This document shows positions 1 through 8,170 of a stretch of 64,000 bases of DNA, piece after piece. Source of the stretch: Alphaproteobacteria bacterium (GTDB lineage Bacteria; Myxococcota_A; UBA796; GCA-2862545); assembly GCA_020632955.1 (NCBI GenBank), contig JACKEO010000007.1:150290-214289 (forward strand). The letters are read 5' to 3'. Numbering within the stretch: position 1 is the first letter of the stretch; the number at the start of each line of letters is the position of its first letter. Made by a program: the position numbers and the translations under genes. The notes under the pieces are model-generated. The model did not search any database. It saw only the letters and a program-made list of their open reading frames with translations, and was not told the origin of the DNA.

Positions 1-123
1 GGAGTCTGCGACGTCGTCGGTGTCGGCGCTGTCGGAGCCCTTGCCCACCGACTGGGGACCCTGGGTGGACGGCCCCGCGCAGGCCAGCCCCGCGGCGAGC
101 AGCACCTTCACCAACCGGCGCAT
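1..123 (-). CDS. Lipoprotein, N-terminal part (truncated by window edge)
   Basis: Only the first 41 codons are inside the window; the rest lies beyond the left edge. The translation begins MRRLVKVLLAAGLACAG, a short basic start, a hydrophobic stretch and a Cys at position 15 in a near-lipobox context (GLAC), followed by a Ser/Asp/Thr-rich stretch (GSDSADTDDVADS). This architecture matches the other lipoproteins of this window, which carry acidic Asp/Ser/Thr linkers directly after the lipidated Cys. The ATG at 123 is preceded by a clear GGAGG Shine-Dalgarno and an extended -10-like element. The function of the missing domain cannot be seen. Confidence 0.75.
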   Translation of the reverse strand, partial: MRRLVKVLLAAGLACAGPSTQGPQSVGKGSDSADTDDVADS

Positions 124-154
124 CGGATCCTCCCGCGGGCGTCGCGCGCCGCGC

Positions 155-163
155 AGGGTAGCA
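155..163 (-). promoter_or_regulatory. Extended -10 promoter candidate for the truncated lipoprotein
   Basis: The minus strand reads TGCTACCCT, 31 nt before the ATG at 123. It belongs to the recurrent TGCTASSNT pattern found upstream of several first genes in this window. No clear -35 box is visible. Confidence 0.45.
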
Positions 164-197
164 CGCCCAGGCGGGGATCCGGAGCCGACGCGCGCGT

Positions 198-347
198 TCA
201 GAAGCCCTGGTACAGGAAGGTCTCGCCGGCGCGCATCAGCCACACCACGGGGATGAGCCGCACCACCACCCAGAGCAGCCGGAGCACCAGCCGCCCGTCC
301 ACGGCGTCGGGATCGACGGGGGTCGCCACGGTCTCGTCGTCGGCCAT
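198..347 (-). CDS. DltX-like 49-aa membrane protein with C-terminal FLYQGF
   Basis: A 49-residue protein with an acidic N-terminus (MADDETVATPVDPD), one hydrophobic helix at about residues 20-38, and the C-terminal hexapeptide FLYQGF with Tyr46. Its ATG overlaps the stop of the MBOAT gene in a TGATG arrangement, so the two are probably translationally coupled. In the Dlt D-alanylation pathway, DltX is a single-span protein of similar size that ends in an F-x-Y-x-x-F type motif whose Tyr is thought to carry the acyl group between DltB and DltD. Matching size, topology, motif and neighbours (MBOAT, ACP, SGNH) make the same role here likely. This is inference from context and motif; no full-length homology was tested. 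Confidence 0.8.
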   Translation of the reverse strand: MADDETVATPVDPDAVDGRLVLRLLWVVVRLIPVVWLMRAGETFLYQGF

Positions 348-1519
348 CACCACCCCCACAGGGTCTGCGGGTAGAACTGCACCACCATGCTGAAGGCGAC
401 GAACTCGAAGGTGAGCACCACCGCCACGGCGCGGATCCACGGGTTGGCCTGGTAGGTCTTCAGGCCCTTGCGCCCCAGCCGCTTCGTGAGCCAGGCACGG
501 TACAGGTTCACCGCCACCATGCCCACGGCCACGTAGACGCCCCACAGGAGCTGGCCCGGCAGCAGCCCGTGCCACACGCCCACGAGGCCGAAGGCCACGA
601 AGTACGAGATCGAGGCGGCCGCCACGGGCTGCTTGCGGAAGCGGCCGCGCACCAGCGCGAGCTGCATCGGCTGGAAGAGGTTGCGCAGCACCCAGTCCCC
701 GAGGCTGATGTGCCAGCGGGTCCAGAACTCGATGATGTTGCGCGACAGGAAGGGGCGGTCGAAGTTCTCGGGGGCGGGCACGCCCAGCAGCCGGCCCATG
801 CCCACCGCGATGTCGCTGTAGGCGCTGAAGTCCAGCCACACCCACACGTAGAAGGCCTGGATCTCCACGAAGCGCCACGGCCAGGGACTGGCCATGTCGT
901 GGAAGAGGTAGAGGTCGACCAGCCAGGCCAGCACGAACTTCTTGAAGAGGCCGGTGACGATGCGATCGACGCCGTCGAGCGTGCCGTGGAGCGTGAGCGG
1001 CTCGGTGGTGACGGGCTCCTTCACCCACGCGGTGTAGGCCCGGATGGGGCCCGCCGAGAGCATGTGGAAGGGGACCACGTAGGCCACCGTGTCGAGCCAG
1101 TCGGGGGCCGGGGCCTGGCGGCTGGCCACCGCGTGCCACATGTCGGCGATGCGCAGCACCACGTACGACAGGGCGATGGCGCCGAAGGCGGCGCGCACGG
1201 GCGCCAGCGCGGGGGGCGGCCACGGCCACTTGTGCACCCCGAAGACCGCGGCGAGGGCCAGGCAGGCCACCACGAAGACCGGGCCGAAGCCGCGGGTCGC
1301 CAGCGCGCGACCCACCGCCCAGCCCACGGTGACCGCCACCAGCGCGGCGAGCACGCCCAGGGGACCCACGAGCAGGCCCAGGGCCAGCAGGTTCACCACG
1401 GCGAAGGCGCGACGCTTCCACGTGGCGTCGGTGAGCGCCGCGAGCAGGAGCACCGCCAGGAGCACGACGCCCCAGAAGCCCGCGGTCCCCAGGTCGAAGG
1501 CCTGGACGCCCTCGCTCAT
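347..1519 (-). CDS. MBOAT-family membrane O-acyltransferase (AlgI/DltB-like)
   Basis: 390 residues, mostly transmembrane helices. Two MBOAT signatures are visible: the block ENFDRPFLSR..EFWTRWHISLGDW (about residues 251-276), which is the AlgI/DltB FWRRWHIS motif, and VGVWHG with the expected catalytic His317. MBOAT proteins move acyl groups across the cytoplasmic membrane onto extracytoplasmic polymers. The gene lies 7 nt downstream of FkbH and overlaps the DltX-like gene, in an operon that also encodes an ACP and an SGNH protein. The donor is therefore expected to be acyl-ACP, as in Dlt, and not acetyl-CoA. Length is somewhat shorter than many AlgI proteins (about 450-500). Confidence 0.93.
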   Translation of the reverse strand: MSEGVQAFDLGTAGFWGVVLLAVLLLAALTDATWKRRAFAVVNLLALGLLVGPLGVLAALVAVTVGWAVGRALATRGFGPVFVVACLALAAVFGVHKWPWPPPALAPVRAAFGAIALSYVVLRIADMWHAVASRQAPAPDWLDTVAYVVPFHMLSAGPIRAYTAWVKEPVTTEPLTLHGTLDGVDRIVTGLFKKFVLAWLVDLYLFHDMASPWPWRFVEIQAFYVWVWLDFSAYSDIAVGMGRLLGVPAPENFDRPFLSRNIIEFWTRWHISLGDWVLRNLFQPMQLALVRGRFRKQPVAAASISYFVAFGLVGVWHGLLPGQLLWGVYVAVGMVAVNLYRAWLTKRLGRKGLKTYQANPWIRAVAVVLTFEFVAFSMVVQFYPQTLWGW

Positions 1520-1526
1520 GGGCGGC

Positions 1527-3365
1527 TCACGGCGCGGGCTCCACCCAGGTCACGGGCGGCGTGTAGCCGTCGAGCGCGAAGACCCACACCCGCTCCTCGT
1601 CGCCCTCCACCACGGGCGTGCCGCCGAGCTCGCCGTAGAGCTCCGAGACGAGGGCGTTCTTCTTCGTCCTGAGCCAGGTGCCCCGCAGGCGACGGTACCC
1701 CAGGGCGCGGGCCCGCTCGACGAGCGCGCGCCAGAAGAACTGCTCGGCCGTGCGGGCGATCACCCGGCAGCTCATGAGCCAGGTGTCCACGTCGAGGGTG
1801 TCGGGATCCTCGGGGTCGGGCACCGCGAGGATCACGCCCACGAGGCCGTAGTCGCCGAAGCGGTCGGTGAGCCGGAAGGTGAGGGCGACCCCCCGGGGGT
1901 CCTCGGCCATGGCCACGATGGCCTCCCGGGCGTGGCGCCGGGTGGTCATGTTCCACTGGTTCGTCTTGCCCACGAGCTGGTGCACGCGCTGCAGGTCGGC
2001 CTCGTCCACGGCGCGCACGTCGCCCTGCATGCCGAGGCTCTGCAGGTAGGCCTCGAGCGAGCCGCCCGCCTGCTGCTCCAGGCTGCGTCGCTGGGCCTCC
2101 TGCTGGTACTGCTGGGCGCGCTCCCGGTCGGCCTCGGTGATCGCCGTGGCCTCGAAGTACAGGCCCTCCTGCAGGGCGCGGACGTAGGCGGCCGGATCCT
2201 CGGGCACCTCCACCACCTCCACCGTGGGCAGGGCCTGGCGGACCTGCTCGCGCTCGGCGGGGTTGTCGTCGAAGAAGACGAAGTGCTCGAGCCCGATGCG
2301 GATCGTGTCGCTGATGCGCTGGAGCGACAGCGACTTCGGCTCCCAGTGGGCCTGGAAGGCGGCGAAGTCGTCGAGCTTCAGCACCATGTCGGGGTTGACC
2401 TCGAAGGGCTCCCGGGCGTCGGCCTCGTTGTTCTTCGAGGCCACGGCGAGCACGATGCCGCGCTGGCTGAGCAGGCGGCAGTGCTGCTGGAAGGCGCGGA
2501 AGGCATTGCCCTCCGCCGACTCGCCCAGCTGGATGCCGAGCGGCCCCTCGTCGCCCACGACGCCGCCCCACAGGGTGTTGTCGAGGTCGAGGACCAGCAC
2601 CTTCTTGGGGCCGGTGACGGTGGCCCGCACCACCGACCACACGTGCTCGGCCAGCCAGGCGGTGCCCTCGGGGGTGAGCGGCTGGCGGGCGAGGTGGTCG
2701 CCGCGCGCGTCGTAGAAGGCGCGGCGACCGAGATCGCCGCTCACGAGGCCCACGTCGAGCCAGGCGGCGCCGGGGGGGAGCGCGGCGCGCAGGGCCTCGT
2801 CGAGGCGTCGGGCCGTGCCCACGTCCTCGCCCAGGGCGCCCGCGAGGTGGTAGCCGCCGGGCCCGGGCAGCACGTGGTCGTAGCTGGCCTGCACCACGCG
2901 CACGTTGCGCTCGGCGGCGAGCTGCCAGGCCACCTGCCACTGCTGCAGCGCACCGTCGACGGCATCGGCCGAGGGGGGGGCGCCGGGCGTGGTGAGGCGG
3001 CCGAGCCAGGGCAGCAGCACCGCGACCACCGGGCGACCCTCGGCGCGGGGCAGGGCGGCGACGTGCTGCACCACGTTGTCGAACTCGGCGTCGACCACCT
3101 CCAGGGCCACGCCGGCACGCCACGCGACGGCCTGCAGCGCGGTGCCCAGCCACGAGGTGGTGAACTGGCCCACGAGGTGCACCTCCACCGCCGGGGCGAT
3201 GCCGCCCTCCTCCAGGGCGCGCCCGAGCCAGCGGCCGGCGCGGTCGAGCTCGCCCGGGCTGGCCGGGGTCGATCGGAGGGCCGTGCGCACCTGCTCCAGC
3301 GCCTCGGCGGTGTGCCCCCCCTTGGCGAGCCCGCGGGCGTCGCGCAGGACCTGCGTCACCGACAT
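1527..3365 (-). CDS. FkbH-type HAD-IIIC enzyme (predicted glyceryl-ACP synthase)
   Basis: 612 residues. The HAD catalytic motif DLDNTLWGG lies at residues 260-268 (Asp260/Asp262), followed by ASKNNEADA and FFDDNP. The C-terminal third is GNAT-like and typical of FkbH proteins. Characterised members take 1,3-bisphosphoglycerate, remove phosphate and load the D-glyceryl group on an acyl carrier protein, usually for polyketide extender units. Here the gene follows an ACP by 16 nt and precedes an MBOAT transferase, with no PKS present, so it may replace DltA as the acyl-ACP loader. The start is the ATG at 3365, which has GGGAG 6 nt upstream and gives the smallest gap to the ACP stop. Family assignment is firm; the acyl group is inferred. 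Confidence 0.93.
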   Translation of the reverse strand: MSVTQVLRDARGLAKGGHTAEALEQVRTALRSTPASPGELDRAGRWLGRALEEGGIAPAVEVHLVGQFTTSWLGTALQAVAWRAGVALEVVDAEFDNVVQHVAALPRAEGRPVVAVLLPWLGRLTTPGAPPSADAVDGALQQWQVAWQLAAERNVRVVQASYDHVLPGPGGYHLAGALGEDVGTARRLDEALRAALPPGAAWLDVGLVSGDLGRRAFYDARGDHLARQPLTPEGTAWLAEHVWSVVRATVTGPKKVLVLDLDNTLWGGVVGDEGPLGIQLGESAEGNAFRAFQQHCRLLSQRGIVLAVASKNNEADAREPFEVNPDMVLKLDDFAAFQAHWEPKSLSLQRISDTIRIGLEHFVFFDDNPAEREQVRQALPTVEVVEVPEDPAAYVRALQEGLYFEATAITEADRERAQQYQQEAQRRSLEQQAGGSLEAYLQSLGMQGDVRAVDEADLQRVHQLVGKTNQWNMTTRRHAREAIVAMAEDPRGVALTFRLTDRFGDYGLVGVILAVPDPEDPDTLDVDTWLMSCRVIARTAEQFFWRALVERARALGYRRLRGTWLRTKKNALVSELYGELGGTPVVEGDEERVWVFALDGYTPPVTWVEPAP

Positions 3366-3381
3366 GGTCGCTCCCGGGGTC

Positions 3382-3618
3382 TCAGAGCTTGGCGCGGACG
3401 AGGTCGGCCACCGCACCCATGTCGGGCAGGTCGGCGATCTCCGCACTCCCGAAGCGCAGGCCGAACTCCTCCTCGAGGGCCACGAAGAAGGTGATCTTCA
3501 TGAGGGAGTCGAAGCCCTCGATGTCCTTGGCCGTGGACGATCGGGTCAGCACGATGTCGTCGTCCTCGAAGACGTCGCGGCAGACCTGCTGCACGCGCTC
3601 CAGCACGTCGTCGCTCAT
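3382..3618 (-). CDS. Acyl carrier protein (DltC-like role)
   Basis: 78 residues, a typical free-standing ACP. The phosphopantetheine attachment motif is GFDSLMKI with Ser38, where classical ACPs have DSL. The rest is a small acidic four-helix protein. Its ATG overlaps the stop of the upstream SGNH gene (TGATG), and FkbH follows after 16 nt, so ACP and loading enzyme are cotranscribed. It probably carries the acyl group made by FkbH to the MBOAT protein, as DltC does for D-alanine. It would need activation by a phosphopantetheinyl transferase, which is not in the window. Confidence 0.93.
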   Translation of the reverse strand: MSDDVLERVQQVCRDVFEDDDIVLTRSSTAKDIEGFDSLMKITFFVALEEEFGLRFGSAEIADLPDMGAVADLVRAKL

Positions 3619-4703
3619 CAGGGGCTCTCCAGGGTGGCGGGGGGAGGGGGGGCGGGCTCGCCCGCGAGGGCCGCGGCCAGCGCGCCCGGGAACCAGCGCG
3701 AGTAGACCGCGCGGCCCTCGGCGTCGAGGTGGCCGTGGTCGTGGAAGAGGTGGTCGGGCATCGCGGCGCGGTGGTCCACCACCACGGCGTCGACGCCGCT
3801 GGCCTGCAGGGCGGCGTCGAAGGAGGCGTCGGCCGCGCCGGGCACGCGTGTGCGCAGGGCGCTGTGCTGCGGGGGGTGCAGGAGCACGAGGCGGTCGGCG
3901 GTGGGGCGCAGGCGACGCAGGAGCAGCGCCAGCTCCCGGGGCTCGGGTCCCTCGGGATCGTAGGCGGCCGGATCGAACCAGCCGTACTCCGACCAGTGGG
4001 CCACGAGCTGCTCGAGGTAGGCCTCGCTGGCGTGCGGGCCGGCGTAGCGGCGGGGGCTGTCCCAGGGGTCGTCGGGATCGGGCTCGCCGTCCATGCGGAA
4101 GTGCCGGTAGGCCTCGGGCGGGAAGACCACGGGGCCGGGCAGGCCGGTGGCGCGCCACAGGTCGAGGGCGCTCGTGCGCGCCGCGTGACGCAGCAGGTTG
4201 CCCAGGCTGTTCCGGTCGCGGAAGAAGAAGAGCATGCCGAGCGGACCGGGCGTGCTGGCCTGCACCCGCTGGTCGCGCACCCGCCGATCGGGCTCCGACA
4301 GCCACTGCACCTGCACGCTCACCACCAGCAGCTCGGGGTGCAGGTCGGCGTAGAGGTAGCCCTCCGCGTAGTAGTGCAGCTGGCGGATCGAGCCGCCCGA
4401 GGCGCCGAGGTTGAGCCAGCGGCGCGGTCCGGGATCGGCCTCGGCCAGCAGGTCCACGTCGAAGCCCTCGCGGGTGGCGGACTGGCCCAGGAGCACGGCG
4501 ACGGGCGCGTCGCCGCGCTGGGCGAGGGCGGCCGAGACGCGGCTGCCGATGGACTCGAGGCGCTCGGGGTCGAGGTGGTCGGTGATGACCGCGTTCGTGT
4601 CGAGCGCCCCGTAGGCGCGAGCCAGCGCCTGGTCCACCACCACGAGCAGGATCAGCCCGAAGGCGGCGAGACGCAGCAGCGGCAGCCAGCGACGCGGGTC
4701 CAA
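3618..4703 (-). CDS. SGNH-hydrolase-like membrane-anchored protein (DltD/AlgX-like)
   Basis: 361 residues from the TTG at 4703, which has GAGGA 7 nt upstream. A GTG at 4736 would add 11 residues and overlap the upstream gene by 7 nt, so the start is uncertain. One N-terminal membrane segment lies at about residues 7-24. The SGNH features are GQSAT (Ser75), NLGASGGS, and a C-terminal D-x-x-H pair in HDHGHLDAEG (Asp322, His325), the layout seen in DltD and AlgX/AlgJ proteins. These are extracytoplasmic transferases or esterases that finish acyl transfer to a polymer. The gene is coupled to the ACP by TGATG. Catalysis and acceptor are inferred from context. Confidence 0.82.
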   Translation of the reverse strand: MDPRRWLPLLRLAAFGLILLVVVDQALARAYGALDTNAVITDHLDPERLESIGSRVSAALAQRGDAPVAVLLGQSATREGFDVDLLAEADPGPRRWLNLGASGGSIRQLHYYAEGYLYADLHPELLVVSVQVQWLSEPDRRVRDQRVQASTPGPLGMLFFFRDRNSLGNLLRHAARTSALDLWRATGLPGPVVFPPEAYRHFRMDGEPDPDDPWDSPRRYAGPHASEAYLEQLVAHWSEYGWFDPAAYDPEGPEPRELALLLRRLRPTADRLVLLHPPQHSALRTRVPGAADASFDAALQASGVDAVVVDHRAAMPDHLFHDHGHLDAEGRAVYSRWFPGALAAALAGEPAPPPPATLESP

Positions 4704-4729
4704 CGGGGGGTCCTCGGGGGGAGGCGACG

Positions 4730-6685
4730 CTACCACGACGGGCTGCCGGGGAGCACGGACCCGATGCTGCCGTCGCCCCGGAGCCAGAGGGCTGCGGCCG
4801 GCGTCGGAGACCGGGCGTGCAGGGCGCCCAGGCTGTCGGGATCGCCCGGGGCGACCGCCGTGCCCCGCGCGAGCACGGTGCCGTCGCCGTCCAGCAGGGC
4901 CCACGACCACGCCGGGCCGGCCTGCACGTGGGCCGTGACGTCGGAGGACGGCGAGGGCAGGCCCACCCGCACGCCGCAGGCGCCCCGGTGGAGCACGTCG
5001 TGCTGCGCCACGGGGTGCCCCACGCCGGCGTGGCGCCCGAGGAGGCCGTCGGGCACCTCGAGGCACCAGGTCAGCTCCGGATCGTCCTCGGATCGGCCCG
5101 CGGCGCCCTCCACGAGCTGGTCCACCGTGCGGAAGGTGGGGGCCTGCACCAGCAGGTGCCAGGCCGACGCGGCGCGGTCGGCGCTCCACAGCGGTCCGCG
5201 CGTCAGGCGCGCCACGTGGGCGTGGTAGGCGCGGAGCCGGGGGTCGAGCGGGCCCTCGCCCTGCCCCGCGAGCCACTCGGGGTAGCCGAGCGGCACGGTG
5301 CGGTGGGCGTGGCCCACGGCCACGGTGTCGGGAGGCATGCGGGCGAGGAGGGCGTCGCCGAGGGCGAAGTCGTCCAGCACGTGCACGTCCTGCCCGGCGG
5401 CCCACCCGCTCCAGCCGGCGTTGCCCACGCGGAGCACCCCGGGAGCGAGCACGGTGTCGCCGGGAGAGCTCCCTCCCTCGAAGACCGGCTGCCAGGGCCA
5501 GGCTCCGGGCGCCGGCGGGCTCCAGGAGGTCGCGTGCTGGTCCACGACGCCGCCTGGGGTGGGCGCGAAGACCGCGCGGGGCCCGCGCAGCACGTGCTCG
5601 ATCGGCAGGTGGCTCGTGATGGCGCCCCCCGCGAAGCAGGCCGCGAGCAGCACCAGCGCGGCCGACGCCTGCCGCTGCGGCAGTCCGTCCGTCGACCGGA
5701 GCAGCACCACCAGGGCCACGGACGCGGGACCCACCAGGAAGCGGCCCACCATGTAGTCGCCGCCCGACAGCACCACCCACGCCAGCCCGAGGATCACGGC
5801 GACCGCCCCCGCGACCAGGGCAGGGCGTCGCCGCACGATCCCCCCGACCACGGCGAGGGCCAGCAGGCCGGCGGTCACCGGATCGGTGCGCAGCGACACG
5901 GAGAGGTAGGCGAGTCCCTGGTCCACCCGCCGGGCAAGGCCGTACTCCGGCGGCAGCTTCGCGAGGAGCGTGTTGGGCAGCGGGGTGCCGTAGTAGACCG
6001 CGGCGAACCCGAGCCAGGCGAGCAGGGGGGTGCAGGCCACGGCCGCCACCGCCGCGGCGCGTGCGGCGCCGAGCGCCCGGGTCGCGCGGGCCAGGGCCAG
6101 CAGGCACCACGGCAGCCCGAGGAGGAGGGCGTCCAGGCGCACCAGGCCCAGCAGCGCGGTGCCCCCCACAACCGTCGCGAGCTGCCGCGGGGCGGGCCGG
6201 GAGGAGGTGGCGGCGAGGCCCAGGGCCAGCGCCCCGGTGGTGAGCAGTGGCGTCTCCAGACCCGAGGAGGACCACTGCACCAGCGTGCGCGAGCCCAGCA
6301 GCACGAGCACCGCGACGGTGGCCGCCACCTCGTGACGGACCAGGCGATGGATCACGAGCCCCGCGCCCACGCTCCACACCACGAGCGACAGGACCCACCC
6401 CGACCACGGCGTGGCCACGCCCAGGAGCCCGAGGCCCGCGAGGGCCAGGGTCCACAGGGGGTTGGTGAACACCTGCACCCGCTCGTCCACGTTCCAGCGC
6501 AGCCCGCGACCGGCCGCGAGGTGGTCGGCCACGCGGAAGGAGATCCAGGCGTCGTCGGTCACCCACGCGTGGCGCCACCAGACGAGGAGGGCGAGGAGGA
6601 GGGCCGCGCCCGCCACGAGCACCCGGACCGATCCGCCACCCCGCGCGGGGTCGGCCTCGACCTCCGGTCCGTCGGGGTGATCCAT
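4730..6685 (-). CDS. GT-C family membrane glycosyltransferase (AftB/ZomB-like)
   Basis: 651 residues with many hydrophobic segments over the first 400 and a soluble C-terminal part. Near the N-terminus the first luminal loop reads TDDAWISFRVADHL (Asp44-Asp45) and then VDERVQVFTNPLW. This combination is characteristic of the AftB arabinofuranosyltransferase/ZomB group of polyprenyl-phosphate-dependent GT-C enzymes. It is the first gene of the FkbH/MBOAT operon, so it may add a sugar to the polymer that is then acylated. A second protein of the same group is encoded at 55592-58540. The start at 6685 is the first ATG before the conserved region; the Shine-Dalgarno is weak. Sugar and acceptor are unknown. 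Confidence 0.8.
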   Translation of the reverse strand: MDHPDGPEVEADPARGGGSVRVLVAGAALLLALLVWWRHAWVTDDAWISFRVADHLAAGRGLRWNVDERVQVFTNPLWTLALAGLGLLGVATPWSGWVLSLVVWSVGAGLVIHRLVRHEVAATVAVLVLLGSRTLVQWSSSGLETPLLTTGALALGLAATSSRPAPRQLATVVGGTALLGLVRLDALLLGLPWCLLALARATRALGAARAAAVAAVACTPLLAWLGFAAVYYGTPLPNTLLAKLPPEYGLARRVDQGLAYLSVSLRTDPVTAGLLALAVVGGIVRRRPALVAGAVAVILGLAWVVLSGGDYMVGRFLVGPASVALVVLLRSTDGLPQRQASAALVLLAACFAGGAITSHLPIEHVLRGPRAVFAPTPGGVVDQHATSWSPPAPGAWPWQPVFEGGSSPGDTVLAPGVLRVGNAGWSGWAAGQDVHVLDDFALGDALLARMPPDTVAVGHAHRTVPLGYPEWLAGQGEGPLDPRLRAYHAHVARLTRGPLWSADRAASAWHLLVQAPTFRTVDQLVEGAAGRSEDDPELTWCLEVPDGLLGRHAGVGHPVAQHDVLHRGACGVRVGLPSPSSDVTAHVQAGPAWSWALLDGDGTVLARGTAVAPGDPDSLGALHARSPTPAAALWLRGDGSIGSVLPGSPSW

Positions 6686-6707
6686 GGCGCTGTCCACCTC
6701 GGAGCGA

Positions 6708-6745
6708 CGACTACCACGCCCTCGCCGTGGCGGGGATGCTACGCT
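6708..6745. promoter_or_regulatory. Divergent promoter pair between GT-C and methyltransferase genes
   Basis: The intergenic stretch holds two outward-facing extended -10-like elements: TGGTAGTCG on the minus strand (6716 to 6708, 22 nt before the ATG at 6685) and TGCTACGCT on the plus strand (6737-6745, 23 nt before the ATG at 6769). No convincing -35 boxes are seen. The layout suggests shared control of the acyl-transfer operon and the methyltransferase/VOC pair. Confidence 0.45.
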
Positions 6746-6768
6746 CCCGCCCCCCGTCCCGGTGCCCG

Positions 6769-7716
6769 ATGTCCGACGCCGCCTCCTCCGCTCCCCTGCT
6801 CCCCGACGCCGCGCCCGCGGGCGTGAGGGCCTTCGTCGACGCTCTCGTGCGCGCCGAGCCGGCCCAGCGTGATGCCCTCCCCGCGGCCCTGGCACGCCTC
6901 GATCCGGGCGAGCTGGACGCCCTGGGTGCCTGGCTCGACTTCCGCGTGGCCCACGGCCGCGACGTCGTCCAGCTCGCCGAGGACTACCTGGCGCTGATGC
7001 GCATGTTCACCGAGGAGCAGTTCGCCTTCCAGCGCTCCGGCGCCTACCGCAACAGCACCTTCGCGCAGGCGCTCGAGGAGGTCTACCGTCGGCCCGACGA
7101 GATGCAGGCCTACATGGAGGGCCTCGCCACCAGCACCTTCCTGTGGTCGAACCACCTCGAGATGTACCGCTTCTTCCGGACGACCTTCCCGGCCGGGCGG
7201 GGCGGTCGGTACCTGGAGGTGGGGCCCGGTCACGGCTTCTTCTTCCGCCACGCCCTCGAGGTGGGCGCCTTCGACGTGGTGCGCGGCATCGACGTGAGCG
7301 AGACGAGCATCGCGCTCACGCGGCAGGTGCTGGAGCACTTCCACCCCGGTCTGCAGGATCGGGTGGAGCTCACCTGCACGGACTTCCTCGACGCCACGGC
7401 GCTCGAGCCGGGGTCCTTCGACGTGCTCGTGATGGGCGAGGTGGTGGAGCACGTGGAGGACCCGCTCACCTTCCTGCGTCGCCTGCGCGACCTGGGCACC
7501 GACGACGCCTGGTTCTTCGTCACCACCTGCGCCAACGCGCCTGCGCCCGACCACATCTTCCTCTTCCGGGCCTGCGACGACATCCGCGCCCTGCTCGACG
7601 AGGCCGGCTTCGCCGTGGTGGACGCGCTGGAGCTGGGGTGGGACGGCCGGGACCCGGTGAAGTGCGCCCGTCGCCGGCTGCCCATCAACGTGGCCTACGC
7701 CCTGCGCAAGGCCTGA
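6769..7716 (+). CDS. Class I SAM-dependent methyltransferase
   Basis: 315 residues. The N-terminal 120 residues are helical and unassigned. The Rossmann methyltransferase domain follows, with motif I YLEVGPGHGFFF, an acidic residue after strand 2 (GIDVSETS) and the post-motif EVVEHVEDPLTFLRRL. It diverges from the FkbH/MBOAT operon and is followed by a VOC gene after 4 nt. Methyltransferases with this type of sequence modify sugars or small molecules, and the genomic setting suggests a glycan or its acyl decoration as substrate; this is inference. The ATG at 6769 was chosen because it starts a normal-length protein 23 nt after a -10-like element; a GTG at 6727 is possible. Confidence 0.85.
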   Translation: MSDAASSAPLLPDAAPAGVRAFVDALVRAEPAQRDALPAALARLDPGELDALGAWLDFRVAHGRDVVQLAEDYLALMRMFTEEQFAFQRSGAYRNSTFAQALEEVYRRPDEMQAYMEGLATSTFLWSNHLEMYRFFRTTFPAGRGGRYLEVGPGHGFFFRHALEVGAFDVVRGIDVSETSIALTRQVLEHFHPGLQDRVELTCTDFLDATALEPGSFDVLVMGEVVEHVEDPLTFLRRLRDLGTDDAWFFVTTCANAPAPDHIFLFRACDDIRALLDEAGFAVVDALELGWDGRDPVKCARRRLPINVAYALRKA

Positions 7717-7720
7717 CCGC

Positions 7721-8152
7721 ATGGACCTCGCTGCCGTCCCGGGCCTCGACCTGACCTTCCACCACCAGGGGCTCGCGCTCAAGCGGGGCGACAAGGGCGC
7801 GCTCACCTTCCTGTCGGCCCTCGGCTACACCCACGGCGACGAGGTGTACGACCCGCTGCAGGACGTGCGCGTGCGGATGTGCACCCACGCCACGCTGCCC
7901 GACGTGGAGATCGTGCAGCCCGGCGAGCGTCCGGGTCCGCTGGATCGCTGGCTCAAGCACAACGACGAGATCGTCTACCACCTCTGCTACGAGACCTCGG
8001 ATCGGGAGGCCGCCCTGGCCGCCCTCGACGCCGTGGGCCTGCGCGTCTTCGAGCTCGTGGCGCCCGTGCCGGCCGTGCTCTTCGGGGGCCGGCGCATCAG
8101 CTTCCACCGGGTGTACGGCTTCGGCGTGGTGGAGCTGCTCGACCGGGGCTGA
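7721..8152 (+). CDS. VOC-superfamily (glyoxalase-like) protein
   Basis: 143 residues, one vicinal-oxygen-chelate domain with paired beta-alpha-beta-beta-beta modules. The stretch around ALGYTHGDEVYDPLQDV and the ending FHRVYGFGVVELL resemble the metal-binding strands of methylmalonyl-CoA epimerase-like and glyoxalase proteins. Such VOC proteins often sit beside FkbH and ACP genes, which makes a role in the same acyl pathway plausible. Cotranscribed with the methyltransferase (4-nt gap). Substrate not identifiable. Confidence 0.8.
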   Translation: MDLAAVPGLDLTFHHQGLALKRGDKGALTFLSALGYTHGDEVYDPLQDVRVRMCTHATLPDVEIVQPGERPGPLDRWLKHNDEIVYHLCYETSDREAALAALDAVGLRVFELVAPVPAVLFGGRRISFHRVYGFGVVELLDRG

Positions 8153-8170
8153 CCGTGGGCCCACTCCGCC

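Noticed and set aside
1089..3494. Very long open plus-strand frame opposite the FkbH and ACP genes
   Set aside because: Composition is that of an antisense shadow (His, Arg, Gly and Val rich), no domain is recognisable, and FkbH on the other strand has all family motifs.
8155..8164. GTGGGCCCAC palindrome between convergent VOC and phosphoesterase genes as terminator
   Set aside because: The palindrome is only 10 bp with no loop and no T tract, so a terminator call is not supported.
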